A stretch of DNA of 64,000 bases from JBLNDJ01 sp050261515 (GCA_050261515.1 JBLNDJ010000023.1:1-64000), one strand, 5' to 3'; shown: positions 1 to 9,142, counted from the stretch's first letter. Made by a program: numbers and translations. Notes: generated by a model from the sequence alone, not told the origin.

Positions 1-1
1 A

Positions 2-1666
2 GGCGAGTTCGAGGCCCGGACGCCCTACTACTACTCCGCGCACGAGCGCGGGTCGGACGGAGCGGGCGAGGTCGAGCGGGGCGACCGGCCCTCGGTCGTG
101 ATCCTCGGCTCCGGCCCCAACCGGATCGGCCAGGGCATCGAGTTCGATTACTGCTGCGTGCACGCGGCGATGACGGCGCGGGAGCTGGAGCGCGACGCGG
201 TGATGATCAACTGCAACCCGGAGACCGTCTCGACGGACTACGACACCTCCGACCGCCTCTACTTCGAGCCGCTCACGCTCGAAGAAGTGCTGAACATCTA
301 CGACACCGAGAAGCCCGATGGAGTGATCGTGCAGTTCGGCGGCCAGACGCCGCTCACGCTCGCGCTGCCTCTCAAGGCGCAAGGCGTCCCGATCATCGGA
401 ACCGATCCCGAGAACATCGACCTGGCCGAGGACCGCAAGCTCTTCGGAGCGCTGCTCGACCGCCTCGGCATCCCCTCCCCCGCCAACGGCACCGCCACCA
501 GCGTCGAAGAAGCCTGCGCCGTCGCGCGCTCCATCGGATACCCCGTGCTCGTGCGCCCCTCCTACGTGCTCGGCGGACGAGCCATGGTGATCGCCTACGA
601 AGAAGAGACCGTCCGCCGCTACATGCAGGAAGCGGTGGTCTTCTCGCAGGACCGCCCCGTCCTGATCGATCGCTTCCTCGAAAACGCGACCGAGATCGAC
701 GTGGACGCGCTCGGCGACGGCGAAGACGTTCTGGTCGCCGGGATCATGGAGCACATCGAAGAAGCAGGTGTGCATTCGGGCGACAGCTCCTGCGTGCTGC
801 CCCCGTACTCGCTCCCGGCCGCCACGCTCGACACCGTCCGCGAATATACGGAGCGGCTCGCGAAGGCGCTCCACGTCATCGGCCTCATGAATGTGCAGTA
901 CGCCGTGCAAAACGGCAAGGTGTACGTGCTCGAAGTGAACCCGCGCGCCTCGCGCACGGTTCCCTACGTGAGCAAAGCGACGGGAGTGCCGCTGGCGAAG
1001 GTCGCCGTCGGCCTCATGCTCGGCAACAAGCTGAAGGACCTCACGCACCTCACCGGAGGCCGCACCTCGGGAGTGCTCCCCGTCCCGCAATTCTTCGTAA
1101 AATCGCCGGTGTTCCCCTTCTCGAAATTCCCCGGAGTGGACCCCGCCCTCGGCCCCGAGATGCGCTCGACGGGCGAAGTGATGGGAGTAGGCGACAACTT
1201 CGGAGAGGCCTTCGCCAAAGCGCAGCTCAGCGCAGGCACCCCGATCCCGGACAAAGGCACCGTGTTCCTCAGCGTGAACGACCGCGACAAATCCGCCGCC
1301 GTAGAAGTCGCGCGGGCGTTCGCGAAATTCGGCTTCCAGATCGCCGCGACGCGAGGCACAGCCGCGATGCTGCGCTCCGCCGGGGTCCCCTCGAAGACCG
1401 TCCTCAAAGTGAACGAAGGCCGCCCCAACGCGGTCGATATGCTCAAAGCCGGCCAGGCGCAGCTGGTCATCTATACCTCGACCGGAGGCCACTCCTTCAG
1501 CGACGAGAAAGCGATCCGCCGCACGGCGCTCGCCTACCGCATTCCCTGCATCACGACGCTGGCGGGCGCGAAAGCCGCCGCCGAAGCGGTCGCCTCGCGC
1601 CGCCGCGATCCCATCCGCGTGTGGAACCTGCAAGAGATCCACGCCGCAAACGAAGCACTCGCGTGA
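2..1666 (+). CDS. carB: Carbamoyl-phosphate synthase large subunit, C-terminal part (5' end outside window)
   Basis: This is the second half of the large subunit that makes carbamoyl phosphate from bicarbonate, ammonia and ATP for arginine and pyrimidine synthesis. The reading frame is open from base 2, so the gene continues leftward beyond the window. Visible are the GSGPNRIGQGIEFDYCCVHA motif that opens the second synthetase half, NCNPETVSTDYDTSDRLYFE, the ATP-grasp region with VRPSYVLGGRAM, the substrate loop EVNPRASRTVPYVSKATG, and a C-terminal MGS-like allosteric domain (from about VFLSVNDRDK). About 554 residues are present of a usual total near 1070. The TGA stop overlaps the GTG start of the nitrilase gene in the sequence GTGA, so the two are probably translationally coupled. 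Confidence 0.97.
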   Translation, partial: GEFEARTPYYYSAHERGSDGAGEVERGDRPSVVILGSGPNRIGQGIEFDYCCVHAAMTARELERDAVMINCNPETVSTDYDTSDRLYFEPLTLEEVLNIYDTEKPDGVIVQFGGQTPLTLALPLKAQGVPIIGTDPENIDLAEDRKLFGALLDRLGIPSPANGTATSVEEACAVARSIGYPVLVRPSYVLGGRAMVIAYEEETVRRYMQEAVVFSQDRPVLIDRFLENATEIDVDALGDGEDVLVAGIMEHIEEAGVHSGDSSCVLPPYSLPAATLDTVREYTERLAKALHVIGLMNVQYAVQNGKVYVLEVNPRASRTVPYVSKATGVPLAKVAVGLMLGNKLKDLTHLTGGRTSGVLPVPQFFVKSPVFPFSKFPGVDPALGPEMRSTGEVMGVGDNFGEAFAKAQLSAGTPIPDKGTVFLSVNDRDKSAAVEVARAFAKFGFQIAATRGTAAMLRSAGVPSKTVLKVNEGRPNAVDMLKAGQAQLVIYTSTGGHSFSDEKAIRRTALAYRIPCITTLAGAKAAAEAVASRRRDPIRVWNLQEIHAANEALA

Positions 1667-2508
1667 GCACCATCCGAGCGGCGGTCGTCCAGGCGGAATC
1701 GATCCTGTTCGAGCGCGCCCGCACGATGGAAAAGGCCGCCGCCCTGGCGCGCGAAGCCGCCGCCACCGGAGCGCAGCTCGTCCTCTTTCCCGAAGCCTTC
1801 CTCGGAGGCTACCCGAAGGGAATGGACTTCGGCGCGCGAGTCGGCTCCCGCACTCCCGAAGGCCGAGAGCAATTCCGCCTCTACTACGAGAACGCCATCG
1901 AACTCCCTTGCGAAGCGCTCGCCGAAATCGCGCGGCGGAATCGCGTCCATCTCGTAATGGGCGCCATCGAGCGAGACGGAGGCACCCTCTACTGCACCGC
2001 GCTCTTCTACGCGCCGGACGGAACGTACCTCGGCAAGCATCGCAAAGTGATGCCGACCGCCGCCGAGCGCCTCGTCTGGGGCTTCGGAGACGGCTCGACC
2101 CTGACAGTCGTCGACACCCCGCTAGGCCGCCTCGGAGCGGTGATCTGCTGGGAGAACTACATGCCGCTGCTGCGCATGGCCATGTATAGCAAAGGCGTCC
2201 AACTCTACTGCGCCCCGACCGCCGACAGCCGCGACACCTGGCTTCCCACCATGCGCCACATCGCCGTGGAAGGCCGAGCGTTCGTCCTTTCCGCCTGCCA
2301 ATACGGAGGCAGCTGCATCATCGATCCCTTTGGAAAAGTGCTCGCCGGCCCCGCTTCCCCCGAAGAAACCATCCTCACCGCCGACCTCGACCTGAACGAG
2401 ATCCCGCGCGGAAAATACGACCTCGACGTCACCGGCCACTACGCCCGCCCGGACATCTTCGAACTCCGAGTCAACGAGCGCCAGGCAAAGCCGGTCACGG
2501 AAACGTAA
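1663..2508 (+). CDS. Nitrilase / carbon-nitrogen hydrolase
   Basis: A 281-residue member of the nitrilase superfamily, which hydrolyses nitriles or amides through a Glu-Lys-Cys triad. All three are visible: Glu44 in LFPEAFLGGYPKG, Lys128 in GKHRKVMPT and Cys162 in VICWENYMPLL. The CWENYMP context is that of true nitrilases (branch 1) rather than amidases or NAD synthetases, although the protein is shorter than many nitrilases (often 310-350). I chose the GTG start at 1663 because it overlaps the carB stop and gives the usual N-terminus running straight into the first beta strand (IRAAVVQAES). An upstream in-frame ATG at 1621 would lie inside carB and add a basic tail with no family match. The natural substrate cannot be read from sequence. 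Confidence 0.9.
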   Translation: MSTIRAAVVQAESILFERARTMEKAAALAREAAATGAQLVLFPEAFLGGYPKGMDFGARVGSRTPEGREQFRLYYENAIELPCEALAEIARRNRVHLVMGAIERDGGTLYCTALFYAPDGTYLGKHRKVMPTAAERLVWGFGDGSTLTVVDTPLGRLGAVICWENYMPLLRMAMYSKGVQLYCAPTADSRDTWLPTMRHIAVEGRAFVLSACQYGGSCIIDPFGKVLAGPASPEETILTADLDLNEIPRGKYDLDVTGHYARPDIFELRVNERQAKPVTET

Positions 2509-2608
2509 GGCCAACAGAGGTGGGGCCGGCGGGTCCGCCTTCCCGCGCCGCCGGAGCTGCTAAACTCGACACATCGCACTGGACGACAATCAACGAGCCC
2601 ACCGCAAA

Positions 2609-3190
2609 GTGACCGTCGCGATCTCCCTACTCCGCGGCGTAAACGTCGGGGGCCACAACCTGATCAGGATGGACGCGCTCCAGGCGCTCTGCAAATCCCT
2701 GCATCTGCGCGACGCGTGTACCGTCCTGCAAAGCGGCAACATCGTTTTCAGGACCGAAGAGCATGACCTCGCCCTCCTCGCCAAACGCCTGGAAGACGGG
2801 ATCGAGCGCCGCTTCAAGTTCCGCCCCGATGTCATCCTCCGCACCTCGACCGAGCTGAAAGACGCGATCGCCCGAAACCCCTTCGCGAAGCGGAGCGGCA
2901 TCGACCCGAGCAAGCTCCTGGTGATCTTCCTCGCCCGCGACCCCGGTCCGGAAGCGAGAAACAAGCTGCCGGAGCCAGACGCCGTTCCGGAGGAACTCGC
3001 GCTCCGCGGCCGTGAACTCTACATCTACTACCCGAACGGAATGGCACGGCCCAAACTGCCTTGGAAGGCCCTGGAAAAGGCGCTGAACACCCCAGGGACC
3101 GGCCGAAACTGGAATACCGTCACGAAGCTGCTGCAGATCGCGCAGAAGCTCGAGTATGCGGCTTCCACATTGCAGAAGGCGCGCGGTTAA
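2609..3190 (+). CDS. DUF1697 family protein
   Basis: This 193-residue protein has the DUF1697 hallmark N-terminus (ISLLRGVNVGGHNLIRMDAL) followed by QSGNIVF and a C-terminal region ending with the family's NTVTKLL stretch. The family is widespread in bacteria and has no established function. Translation appears to start at a GTG at 2609; no strong ribosome-binding site is visible. The terminal TTAA (3187-3190) is shared with the convergent gene: TAA on the plus strand and TAA on the minus strand both come from this palindrome, so the two genes end face to face with a 4-base overlap and no room for a separate terminator. Family assignment is strong, function unknown. Confidence 0.88.
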   Translation: MTVAISLLRGVNVGGHNLIRMDALQALCKSLHLRDACTVLQSGNIVFRTEEHDLALLAKRLEDGIERRFKFRPDVILRTSTELKDAIARNPFAKRSGIDPSKLLVIFLARDPGPEARNKLPEPDAVPEELALRGRELYIYYPNGMARPKLPWKALEKALNTPGTGRNWNTVTKLLQIAQKLEYAASTLQKARG

Positions 3191-3882
3191 GCCGGGCTCG
3201 CAAACGTGCCCGGGCTGGCGCCGGTCGCTCGCCACTCCGGCGTGCGTTCTCTCTTGGCAGCCGCCAAGGCACGCCGGACCCCATCCGCATCCAGGTCCGT
3301 CGTATACACCGGAGTCCCCGGCTGCTGCCGCCAGGACTCATCCAGCCCGCCCGCATCCACGCCGTCGAACCCCAACTCATCGATTAGCTTCAGCACAACC
3401 TGCTTCGCCCTCGCGTCGTCGCCCGCAACCGGCAGAGCAATCCGCCCGGCGCTTCCCTTCGGCTTCCCGCGTTCCATCAGATGCCGGGCGTAGATATTGT
3501 TGAACGCCTTTACCACCGGCCGCCCAAGCTGCCGCTCCACCCAGCGGCTCTCGGGCATCCCGTTCTCGATCTCCTCGATGCGCCCGTCGCGCTGCCGCGG
3601 ATAATAATTTGCCGTATCGATGACCACGACGTTCGCCGGAACGCCCGCAAACAAGTCCTTCGGAAGCTCGCGGACATTCTTCATCGGAATCGTCACAACG
3701 ACCACCTCGCCCGCCCGGGCCGCTTCCGCCGCGCTCACCGCGTGCGCGCCCGTTTCCTTGCTCAGCTCCGCAAGCGACGCCGGCCCGCGCGAATTCGCGA
3801 CGAACACCTCATGCCCGAGTGCCGTGAGCCGCCGCGTGAGCGTCCCCCCGATCTGCCCGGCGCCAATGATCCCAATCTTCAT
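3187..3882 (-). CDS. NADPH-dependent F420 reductase-like oxidoreductase
   Basis: A 231-residue Rossmann-fold protein. The N-terminus carries the dinucleotide-binding loop GAGQIGGTLTRRL, followed by VANSRGPASL, in which the Asn-Ser-Arg after strand beta-2 is typical of NADP-binding members of the NADP oxidoreductase coenzyme-F420-dependent family. Later motifs include VIDTANYYPRQRDG and VVKAFNNIYARHL, also usual for that family. Many bacterial members lack F420 and reduce other substrates, so only NADP(H) binding is reasonably certain. The start at 3882 has a purine-rich GAGGGG upstream. The gene is divergent from trmO with only 35 bases between start codons, so their promoters must overlap. 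It converges on the DUF1697 gene. Confidence 0.85.
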   Translation of the reverse strand: MKIGIIGAGQIGGTLTRRLTALGHEVFVANSRGPASLAELSKETGAHAVSAAEAARAGEVVVVTIPMKNVRELPKDLFAGVPANVVVIDTANYYPRQRDGRIEEIENGMPESRWVERQLGRPVVKAFNNIYARHLMERGKPKGSAGRIALPVAGDDARAKQVVLKLIDELGFDGVDAGGLDESWRQQPGTPVYTTDLDADGVRRALAAAKRERTPEWRATGASPGTFASPA

Positions 3883-3904
3883 GGATCAGCCCCCTCGAAA
3901 CCAT

Positions 3905-3910
3905 GATAAT
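3905..3910 (+). promoter_or_regulatory. -10-like box for leaderless trmO
   Basis: GATAAT lies 7 bases before the ATG at 3918, at the distance expected if transcription begins at the start codon. No Shine-Dalgarno sequence is present before any of the three in-frame ATGs (3903, 3909, 3918). The box overlaps the two earlier ATGs, which is the reason for preferring 3918. No clear -35 hexamer is seen. Confidence 0.4.
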
Positions 3911-3917
3911 GAAATCG

Positions 3918-4355
3918 ATGCGACCCATAGGCCATGTACGCAGCCCTTACAAGGACACCGCGCAGATCCCGAAAGGCCTCGGCGCGCAGCATGAAGCCGA
4001 AGGAACGCTCGACATCCTCCCGGAATTCGAGCCCGGCCTTACCGACATCGAAGGTTTCTCGCACCTTTACGTCATCTGGACCTTCGACCGCGCCGAAGGC
4101 TTCGACCTGATCGCCTCGCCTCCCACCGACAACCGCCCGCACGGCGTCTTCGCCACGCGCTCACCGCGCCGCCCGAACCCGATCGGCCTCACCGTGGTCG
4201 AGCTGCTCGGCCGCGAAGGCGCAATCCTGCGCGTCCGCGGCGTCGATATGCTCGACGGCACGCCGATCCTCGACATCAAGCCGTACCTCACCAGCGTCCC
4301 GCCCGAACGCCTGCGCCGCGGCTGGCTCGCGGAGGCCGAAACAAGAGTACGATAG
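3918..4355 (+). CDS. trmO: tRNA (N6-threonylcarbamoyladenosine(37)-N6)-methyltransferase TrmO
   Basis: TrmO (TsaA/UPF0066 family) methylates t6A37 in certain tRNAs using S-adenosylmethionine, with a beta-barrel fold unlike classical methyltransferases. The family signatures are clear: PIGHVRSPYKD near the N-terminus, IEGFSHLYVIWTFDRAEGFD, the conserved ATRSPRRPNPIGLTVVEL core and LDGTPILDIKPYLTSVP. Length (about 145 residues) corresponds to the catalytic domain without the C-terminal extension found in E. coli. I chose ATG 3918 because a GATAAT box sits just upstream; ATG 3903 or 3909 would add up to five residues. The ADOP permease starts 7 bases after the stop, so the two may be cotranscribed, although that gene also has its own -10-like box. 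Confidence 0.93.
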   Translation: MRPIGHVRSPYKDTAQIPKGLGAQHEAEGTLDILPEFEPGLTDIEGFSHLYVIWTFDRAEGFDLIASPPTDNRPHGVFATRSPRRPNPIGLTVVELLGREGAILRVRGVDMLDGTPILDIKPYLTSVPPERLRRGWLAEAETRVR

Positions 4356-4362
4356 GGTCCAG

Positions 4363-6804
4363 ATGATGGACTCCCTCGTGCAGGACATCCGCTACGCCCT
4401 CCGCTCGTTCCGCCGCAGCCCGGCCTTCACCGTCGCGGCCCTCATCGCGCTCGCGCTCGGCATCGGCGCCAACGCCGCCATCTTCAGCGTCGTCTACGCC
4501 GTGCTCTTCCGGCCGCTGCCCTACCCCGGTGCCAACCGGCTCGTGATGCTCTGGGAGACGCGGAGCGACATCGACCCCGCAATATTTCCCGACCCGAAGG
4601 CCGCCGCCGCCATGTTCAGCCGCTGGCCGGCGGGCAATCTGACTTTCGACCGCTGGCAGGAACGCAACCGGTCCTTCGAGCACATCGCCGGATTCGGAAC
4701 ATGGACCGCGACCCTCACCGGCGCCGGCGCGCCCGAACGGACCAAGGGACTCACCGCAACGCCCGACCTGTTCCCCCTGCTCGGCGTGCATCCCACGCTC
4801 GGCCGCACCTTTCTCCCCGAGGAGAACCGCGAGGGACACGACGACGTGATCGTGCTCGGCCATGGCCTCTGGCGGCGGCGCTTCGGCGCCGATCCCGGTG
4901 TGCTCGGCAAGAAACTGGACGTCGACGGAAAGCCGCACACCATCATCGGCGTAATGCCCGCGGGTTTCGAAGTCGTTCTGCCCGATGTCGCGGTCCGGCG
5001 TCCCGATTTCGTCCTGCCCTTGTGGCACGAAACGGTTATGAACCGCGGGTTCACGATTTCGCCGGTCCTGGGCAAGCTGAAGCCCGGCGTCACGCTCGCA
5101 GCGGCGCAGTCCGAGATGAGCGCGCTCGCCGCGGGGCTCGCGCAGGAAGACCCGCGCCGGCAAAAAGGCCACGGCGTTCGTCTGGTCCCGCTCGCGCGCG
5201 AGGTCTCGGGCGACGCCCGTCCCGCCATGCTGGTGCTGCTCGGCGCGGTCGGCTGCGTGCTTCTCATCTGCTGCGCGAATGTCGCGAATCTGCTGCTGGC
5301 ACGTGCCAGCGCGCGGCAGCAGGAAATCGGAGTGCGCGCCGTGCTCGGCGCGAGCCGCTGGCGCCTGGCCCGGCAGATGCTCACCGAAAGCGTCCTGCTC
5401 GCGGCCGCCGGAGGCGCGGCGGGCCTGTTGCTCGCACGCTGGGGCGTGCAACTTCTGGTTGCCGCGATCCCCGAAGGAACCGTGCCGCGCATCGAAGACA
5501 TTCACGTGGACGCCGCCGTGCTCGCCTTCGGCTTCGCCCTTGCACTGATCACCGGACTGCTGTTCGGCCTCGCGCCCGCGCTCGAAGCCGCGCACTGGTC
5601 CGCGCGCAGCCGGCAGGGCACGACCCGCCGCTCGCGCCGCCTGCGCAATGCGCTCGCCGTTTCCGAAATCGCGATCGCACTCGTGCTGCTCACCGGCGCG
5701 GGCCTGCTCGTCAGGAGCTTCATCCGCCTCCGCGCCGTGGACCTCGGCTTCCACGCCGAAAACGTCCTCAGCGTTCCAATGATGGTGACCGACGCGAAGT
5801 ACGCGGACGCTCAGCGCCGCGCCGAGTTCGCCGAGCGCGTGCTCGAACGTGTCCAAGCTATGCCGGGCGTGCAGGCGGCGGCGATCACCAACTCCGCCCC
5901 GATGGCGGCGGAAATCACAGCAACCGTCTCCGGCATAGAGATCGAGAGCCGCCCGGGCATGGAGGCTTCGGCGATGTTCCGCACGGTTACGCCGGACTAC
6001 TTCCGCACGATGGGAATCGCGATGCGAAAGGGCCGCGCGTTCACGTGGCGCGACGCGCCCGGCACGGCCGCGATCGTCAACCAGGCGTTCATCAAGCGGT
6101 ATCTGCCCGCCGTTCGTGACGACTCGCCCGAGCCGCTCGGGCGCCACATCAAGTGGAACGACAAGAAGGCCGTCATCGTGGGCGTGGTCTCCGACGTCAA
6201 GAGCGGCGGCGCGAACGCCGATGCCGAGCCGGAGCTGTACATGCAGCACACCGAGACGTTCAGCCAGGGCCTCGGGCTCGTCGTCCGCACCCCGTCCAAC
6301 CCCTCGCGCCTCACGCCGCTCATCCGAGCCGCCATCCGCGAAATCAACCCCGACCAGCCCATCGGCCGCGTCGCCACCATGGAAGAAGTCGTCTCGGAGT
6401 CGTTCGCCACGCCGCGATTCCACATGCTGCTGCTCGGCATCTTCGCCGCGCTCGCCCTCGCGCTCGCCGCGGTGGGCATCTACGGCGTCATCGCGTATTC
6501 GGTCACGCAGCGCACGCACGAAATCGGCGTCCGCATGGCCCTCGGGGCCGAGCGCGCCGGCGTCCTGCGCCTGATCATCGGCCAGTCGCTGCGGCTCGCG
6601 CTCGCAGGCGTAGCCCTCGGACTCGCAGCCGCCGCGGCCGTCACGCGAGTGCTGGCGAAATTCCTCTTCGGAGTCCAGCCTGTGGACGCAGTGACCTTCG
6701 CGTCGGTCGCGGCTCTGCTCGTCGCGGTCGCGGCCGCGGCAGGCTGGCTCCCCGCGCGCCGCGCAACCCGTGTGGACCCGATCTCAGCCCTGCGGTCCGA
6801 GTAG
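4363..6804 (+). CDS. ADOP-type ABC transporter permease (duplicated MacB/FtsX permease)
   Basis: An 813-residue membrane protein of the ADOP type, long duplicated permeases common in Acidobacteria. The N-terminus DIRYALRSFRRSPAFTVAAL is typical, followed by a first transmembrane helix and a periplasmic MacB_PCD domain. A first FtsX block (about residues 285-400, with ANVANLLLARASARQQEIGV) follows, then a second periplasmic domain (about 430-680) and a second FtsX block ending in LPARRATRVDPISALRSE. No ATPase gene is adjacent, so it is an orphan permease whose ATPase partner, if any, lies elsewhere. The family probably exports peptides, lipids or drugs; substrate unknown. A TACGAT box lies 9 bases before the ATG at 4363; ATG 4366 is an equally possible start. 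Confidence 0.92.
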   Translation: MMDSLVQDIRYALRSFRRSPAFTVAALIALALGIGANAAIFSVVYAVLFRPLPYPGANRLVMLWETRSDIDPAIFPDPKAAAAMFSRWPAGNLTFDRWQERNRSFEHIAGFGTWTATLTGAGAPERTKGLTATPDLFPLLGVHPTLGRTFLPEENREGHDDVIVLGHGLWRRRFGADPGVLGKKLDVDGKPHTIIGVMPAGFEVVLPDVAVRRPDFVLPLWHETVMNRGFTISPVLGKLKPGVTLAAAQSEMSALAAGLAQEDPRRQKGHGVRLVPLAREVSGDARPAMLVLLGAVGCVLLICCANVANLLLARASARQQEIGVRAVLGASRWRLARQMLTESVLLAAAGGAAGLLLARWGVQLLVAAIPEGTVPRIEDIHVDAAVLAFGFALALITGLLFGLAPALEAAHWSARSRQGTTRRSRRLRNALAVSEIAIALVLLTGAGLLVRSFIRLRAVDLGFHAENVLSVPMMVTDAKYADAQRRAEFAERVLERVQAMPGVQAAAITNSAPMAAEITATVSGIEIESRPGMEASAMFRTVTPDYFRTMGIAMRKGRAFTWRDAPGTAAIVNQAFIKRYLPAVRDDSPEPLGRHIKWNDKKAVIVGVVSDVKSGGANADAEPELYMQHTETFSQGLGLVVRTPSNPSRLTPLIRAAIREINPDQPIGRVATMEEVVSESFATPRFHMLLLGIFAALALALAAVGIYGVIAYSVTQRTHEIGVRMALGAERAGVLRLIIGQSLRLALAGVALGLAAAAAVTRVLAKFLFGVQPVDAVTFASVAALLVAVAAAAGWLPARRATRVDPISALRSE

Positions 6805-6827
6805 GGCGGACGACGTACGTCCGCCCT
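6803..6827. terminator. Hairpin between convergent genes (bidirectional terminator candidate)
   Basis: Perfect 10-base arms AGGGCGGACG and CGTCCGCCCT flank a 5-base ACGTA loop. The element begins at the stop codon of the ADOP gene and ends just before the stop of the convergent ABC-2 permease gene. There is no proper T-run on either side, so it may act with Rho or as an RNA 3'-end stabiliser rather than as a classical intrinsic terminator. Confidence 0.5.
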
Positions 6828-6830
6828 ATA

Positions 6831-8114
6831 TCACCCCCGCACGGCCCACCGCAGGAACTCCGCCGGCTTCGGCGCCTTGCCCTGCATCAGAATCGCCACG
6901 CGGAAAATCCGCGCCGCGGCCCACGTCGTCGCCGCCGCGCACGCAATCGCACCGGCCAGGCCGACCCACGGCTGCCACGCCGGGACTCCGCCCGGAACTG
7001 TCTGCCTGAGCAGCATCACCATCGGCGTGAACGGCGGAAACAGCGAGAGCGCCGTCGCCATAAGCCCGTTCGGATGCTTCAGCACCGGCAGGATGAGGAA
7101 GAACGGAATCAGCACCGGTGAAAGCAGCAGCACCGCCAGGCTCTGCGCGTCCTGCGGCGTGCTGCACGCCGCCCCGAGCGCCGCCGCGAGCGCGCACAGC
7201 ATGGCCATGTCGGCGACCAGATAAACGTAAAACCAGGGCAGCACGCTGAACGGAATCAGCCCGGCCATCCCCAATCCGTTGAGGGCGAGCGTCGCGCCGA
7301 TCACATAAAACGCCGCGCTCGTCAGCGCCACCCCCACCGCCGCGATCACCTTGCCGATCATCAGCTCGAAGGGCGTCGCCACGCCGAGCAGCATCTCGAC
7401 CACGCGCTGCGTCTTGTCCTGCGTCACGGCTTGCAGAATCGGCGTCGAACCCACCATCACGATCATGCCCAGCAGCAGTACCAGCCCGTAGGAAACGCCG
7501 AAGCTCTCCATCTCGTTCCGCTTGTTCACGGCGCCGATCTCGCCGGTCTTCTCGTCCCGCGCCACCAGGCTCTGCTTCTCCACCGGAACCGAGCCCACCA
7601 GGTCCTTGAACCGGCTCTCGTCCACGCCGAGCTGCGCCAGCCGCACGCTGCGCAAGCCCTCGTTGACCGGATTGGCGAACCAGTACTGCGCCTCATCGAA
7701 CGCGCCCGCATTCGAGTAGTAGCCCACGCTGCTCGCCTTCTTGTCCTTGCCGGGATGCAGCGCCTCGGGGCCGATCTCGAGGAACGCGTAAAGCTCGCCG
7801 CGCCGCACGCGGTCCGACAGCGCCAGCCGCTGCGCCTTCTCGTCCCCCGCCGGCTTCACTTCCTCGAGTACGTACCCGGGCTTCGCCTTCAGGCTCTTCT
7901 CCCGGGCGATCCGGATCACGGTTGCCGCCGCGAGCCCCGTACGATCGAGCACCGCGACGTGCCGCGGCTTGGTCTCCGGCTTGTCCTTGAGCAAAGCCAT
8001 CGCCAGAAACCCGCCGCCGAACAGCAGCGGAGCGACTACGAGCCCGACGAGAAACGCCTTTGTCTTGACCGTAGCCACGAAATCGCGTTTCGCGATCAGC
8101 AGGATTCTACGCAC
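6831..8114 (-). CDS. ABC-2 type exporter permease, NatB-like
   Basis: A 427-residue permease of the ABC-2/NatB type. It starts with RRILLIAKRDFVATVKTKAF, then one transmembrane helix, a large extracytoplasmic domain (about residues 45-205), and a cluster of five to six helices. The cytoplasmic loop VTQDKTQRVVEMLLGVATPFELMIGKV is characteristic of NatB-like permeases. NatAB in Bacillus exports sodium, but relatives handle other substrates and the sequence does not decide between them. The start codon overlaps the end of the upstream ATPase gene by 8 bases, so the pair forms one translationally coupled exporter. The gene ends at the hairpin shared with the convergent ADOP gene. Confidence 0.9.
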   Translation of the reverse strand: MRRILLIAKRDFVATVKTKAFLVGLVVAPLLFGGGFLAMALLKDKPETKPRHVAVLDRTGLAAATVIRIAREKSLKAKPGYVLEEVKPAGDEKAQRLALSDRVRRGELYAFLEIGPEALHPGKDKKASSVGYYSNAGAFDEAQYWFANPVNEGLRSVRLAQLGVDESRFKDLVGSVPVEKQSLVARDEKTGEIGAVNKRNEMESFGVSYGLVLLLGMIVMVGSTPILQAVTQDKTQRVVEMLLGVATPFELMIGKVIAAVGVALTSAAFYVIGATLALNGLGMAGLIPFSVLPWFYVYLVADMAMLCALAAALGAACSTPQDAQSLAVLLLSPVLIPFFLILPVLKHPNGLMATALSLFPPFTPMVMLLRQTVPGGVPAWQPWVGLAGAIACAAATTWAAARIFRVAILMQGKAPKPAEFLRWAVRG

Positions 8115-9018
8115 GGGGCGCCTCCTCGGCCGCGGGGCCGGCGATGCGAAGGAAGATATCGTGCAGCGAGGGCTTCGTTACCGCGAAGCTGGTGACGCGC
8201 GTCCGCTCGACGAGCGCTCGCAGCACGTTCTGCGGGTCGCAGCCGCGCGACATGCGCAACTCCTGCACCTGCCCGAAATCGCGCACCGCCTCGACGCCCG
8301 GCAGTTCGGCCGCGCACGCCGCGCCGCCTTCGAGCGCGACGCGGATCGTGTCGTTCCCGTACTGGTCCTGTATGGAGGCGAGCGTTCCGTCGAGCACTTT
8401 TCTGCCGCGGAAGATCATGAAGATGTAATCGCACATCGTTTCGGCAACGTGCATATCGTGCGTGCTGAGAATGACAGTCGCGCCGCGCCGCCGCAGCTCG
8501 AGAATCGCCGCCCGCAGCGCGTCGGCGCTCACCGGGTCGAGCCCGCTGAACGGCTCGTCCAGAATCAGCAGCTTCGGCTCCGGGACGACCGCCGCGATGA
8601 ACTGCGCCTTCTGGCTCATCCCTTTGCTGAGTGCCTCGACCTTGTGCGAAGCCCATTGCGCCAGGCCGAGCTTCTCGAGCCATTGATCGACCTCGCGCGA
8701 CACGTTCCGCCCGCCGCGCAGCTCACCGTAAAACTCGAGCAGCGGCTTGAGGGCCATCTTGCGGTAAAGGCCGCGCTCCTCGGGAAGATACCCGATCATC
8801 TCCGAACGCGCGCCCGCCAGCGCGCGGCCGAACACGCGGATCGAGCCGCGATCGGGGTAGAAGATGTTCACGATCATCCGCATGGTCGTGGTCTTGCCCG
8901 ACCCATTGGGGCCGATGCACCCGCACACCGCCCCTTCCGGCGCCGTGAGCGAAACATCGTCGACCGCGACCGTATCCCCGAACGTCTTGGTGACATTGCA
9001 CAGTTCGACGGCGTCCAT
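8107..9018 (-). CDS. ABC transporter ATP-binding protein, NatA-like
   Basis: A 303-residue ATPase partner of the NatB-like permease. Walker A is GPNGSGKTT, the signature region reads LSKGMSQKAQF (a variant of LSGGQ typical of DrrA/NatA-type proteins), Walker B is LLILDEPFSGLDP and the switch histidine lies in STHDMHVAE. The C-terminal extension after about residue 215 is the DUF4162-type tail of these exporters. A TACCAT box lies 9 bases before the ATG and no Shine-Dalgarno sequence is present, so the transcript may be leaderless. It is the first gene of a two-gene operon and is divergent from the LolD-like operon, with 124 bases between start codons. Confidence 0.93.
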   Translation of the reverse strand: MDAVELCNVTKTFGDTVAVDDVSLTAPEGAVCGCIGPNGSGKTTTMRMIVNIFYPDRGSIRVFGRALAGARSEMIGYLPEERGLYRKMALKPLLEFYGELRGGRNVSREVDQWLEKLGLAQWASHKVEALSKGMSQKAQFIAAVVPEPKLLILDEPFSGLDPVSADALRAAILELRRRGATVILSTHDMHVAETMCDYIFMIFRGRKVLDGTLASIQDQYGNDTIRVALEGGAACAAELPGVEAVRDFGQVQELRMSRGCDPQNVLRALVERTRVTSFAVTKPSLHDIFLRIAGPAAEEAPRA

Positions 9019-9027
9019 TCGATGAGC

Positions 9028-9136
9028 ATGGTATCAGATCGAGGGAACTGTTCATCCGCAAGGAACGGCCTTCCATCCGGTAGTCGCGCCTTTCGTCCGT
9101 TTTGCCGCGACGTGACCCGCCGCCCCGCCTTACTCT
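9028..9136. promoter_or_regulatory. Divergent promoter region with two -10-like boxes
   Basis: On the minus strand TACCAT (complement of 9028-9033) lies 9 bases before the NatA-like ATG. On the plus strand TACTCT (9131-9136) lies 6 bases before the LolD-like ATG. Neither gene has a recognisable ribosome-binding site. No convincing -35 hexamers or operator palindrome were seen between them. Confidence 0.35.
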
Positions 9137-9142
9137 CGGCTC

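Noticed and set aside
2509..2608. tRNA gene in the gap between nitrilase and DUF1697 genes
   Set aside because: No cloverleaf, T-loop GTTCRA or CCA end could be drawn.
4288..6519. Long minus-strand open frame opposite the ADOP permease gene
   Set aside because: Arg/Glu/His-rich shadow frame with no domain; the permease has clear motifs across the region.
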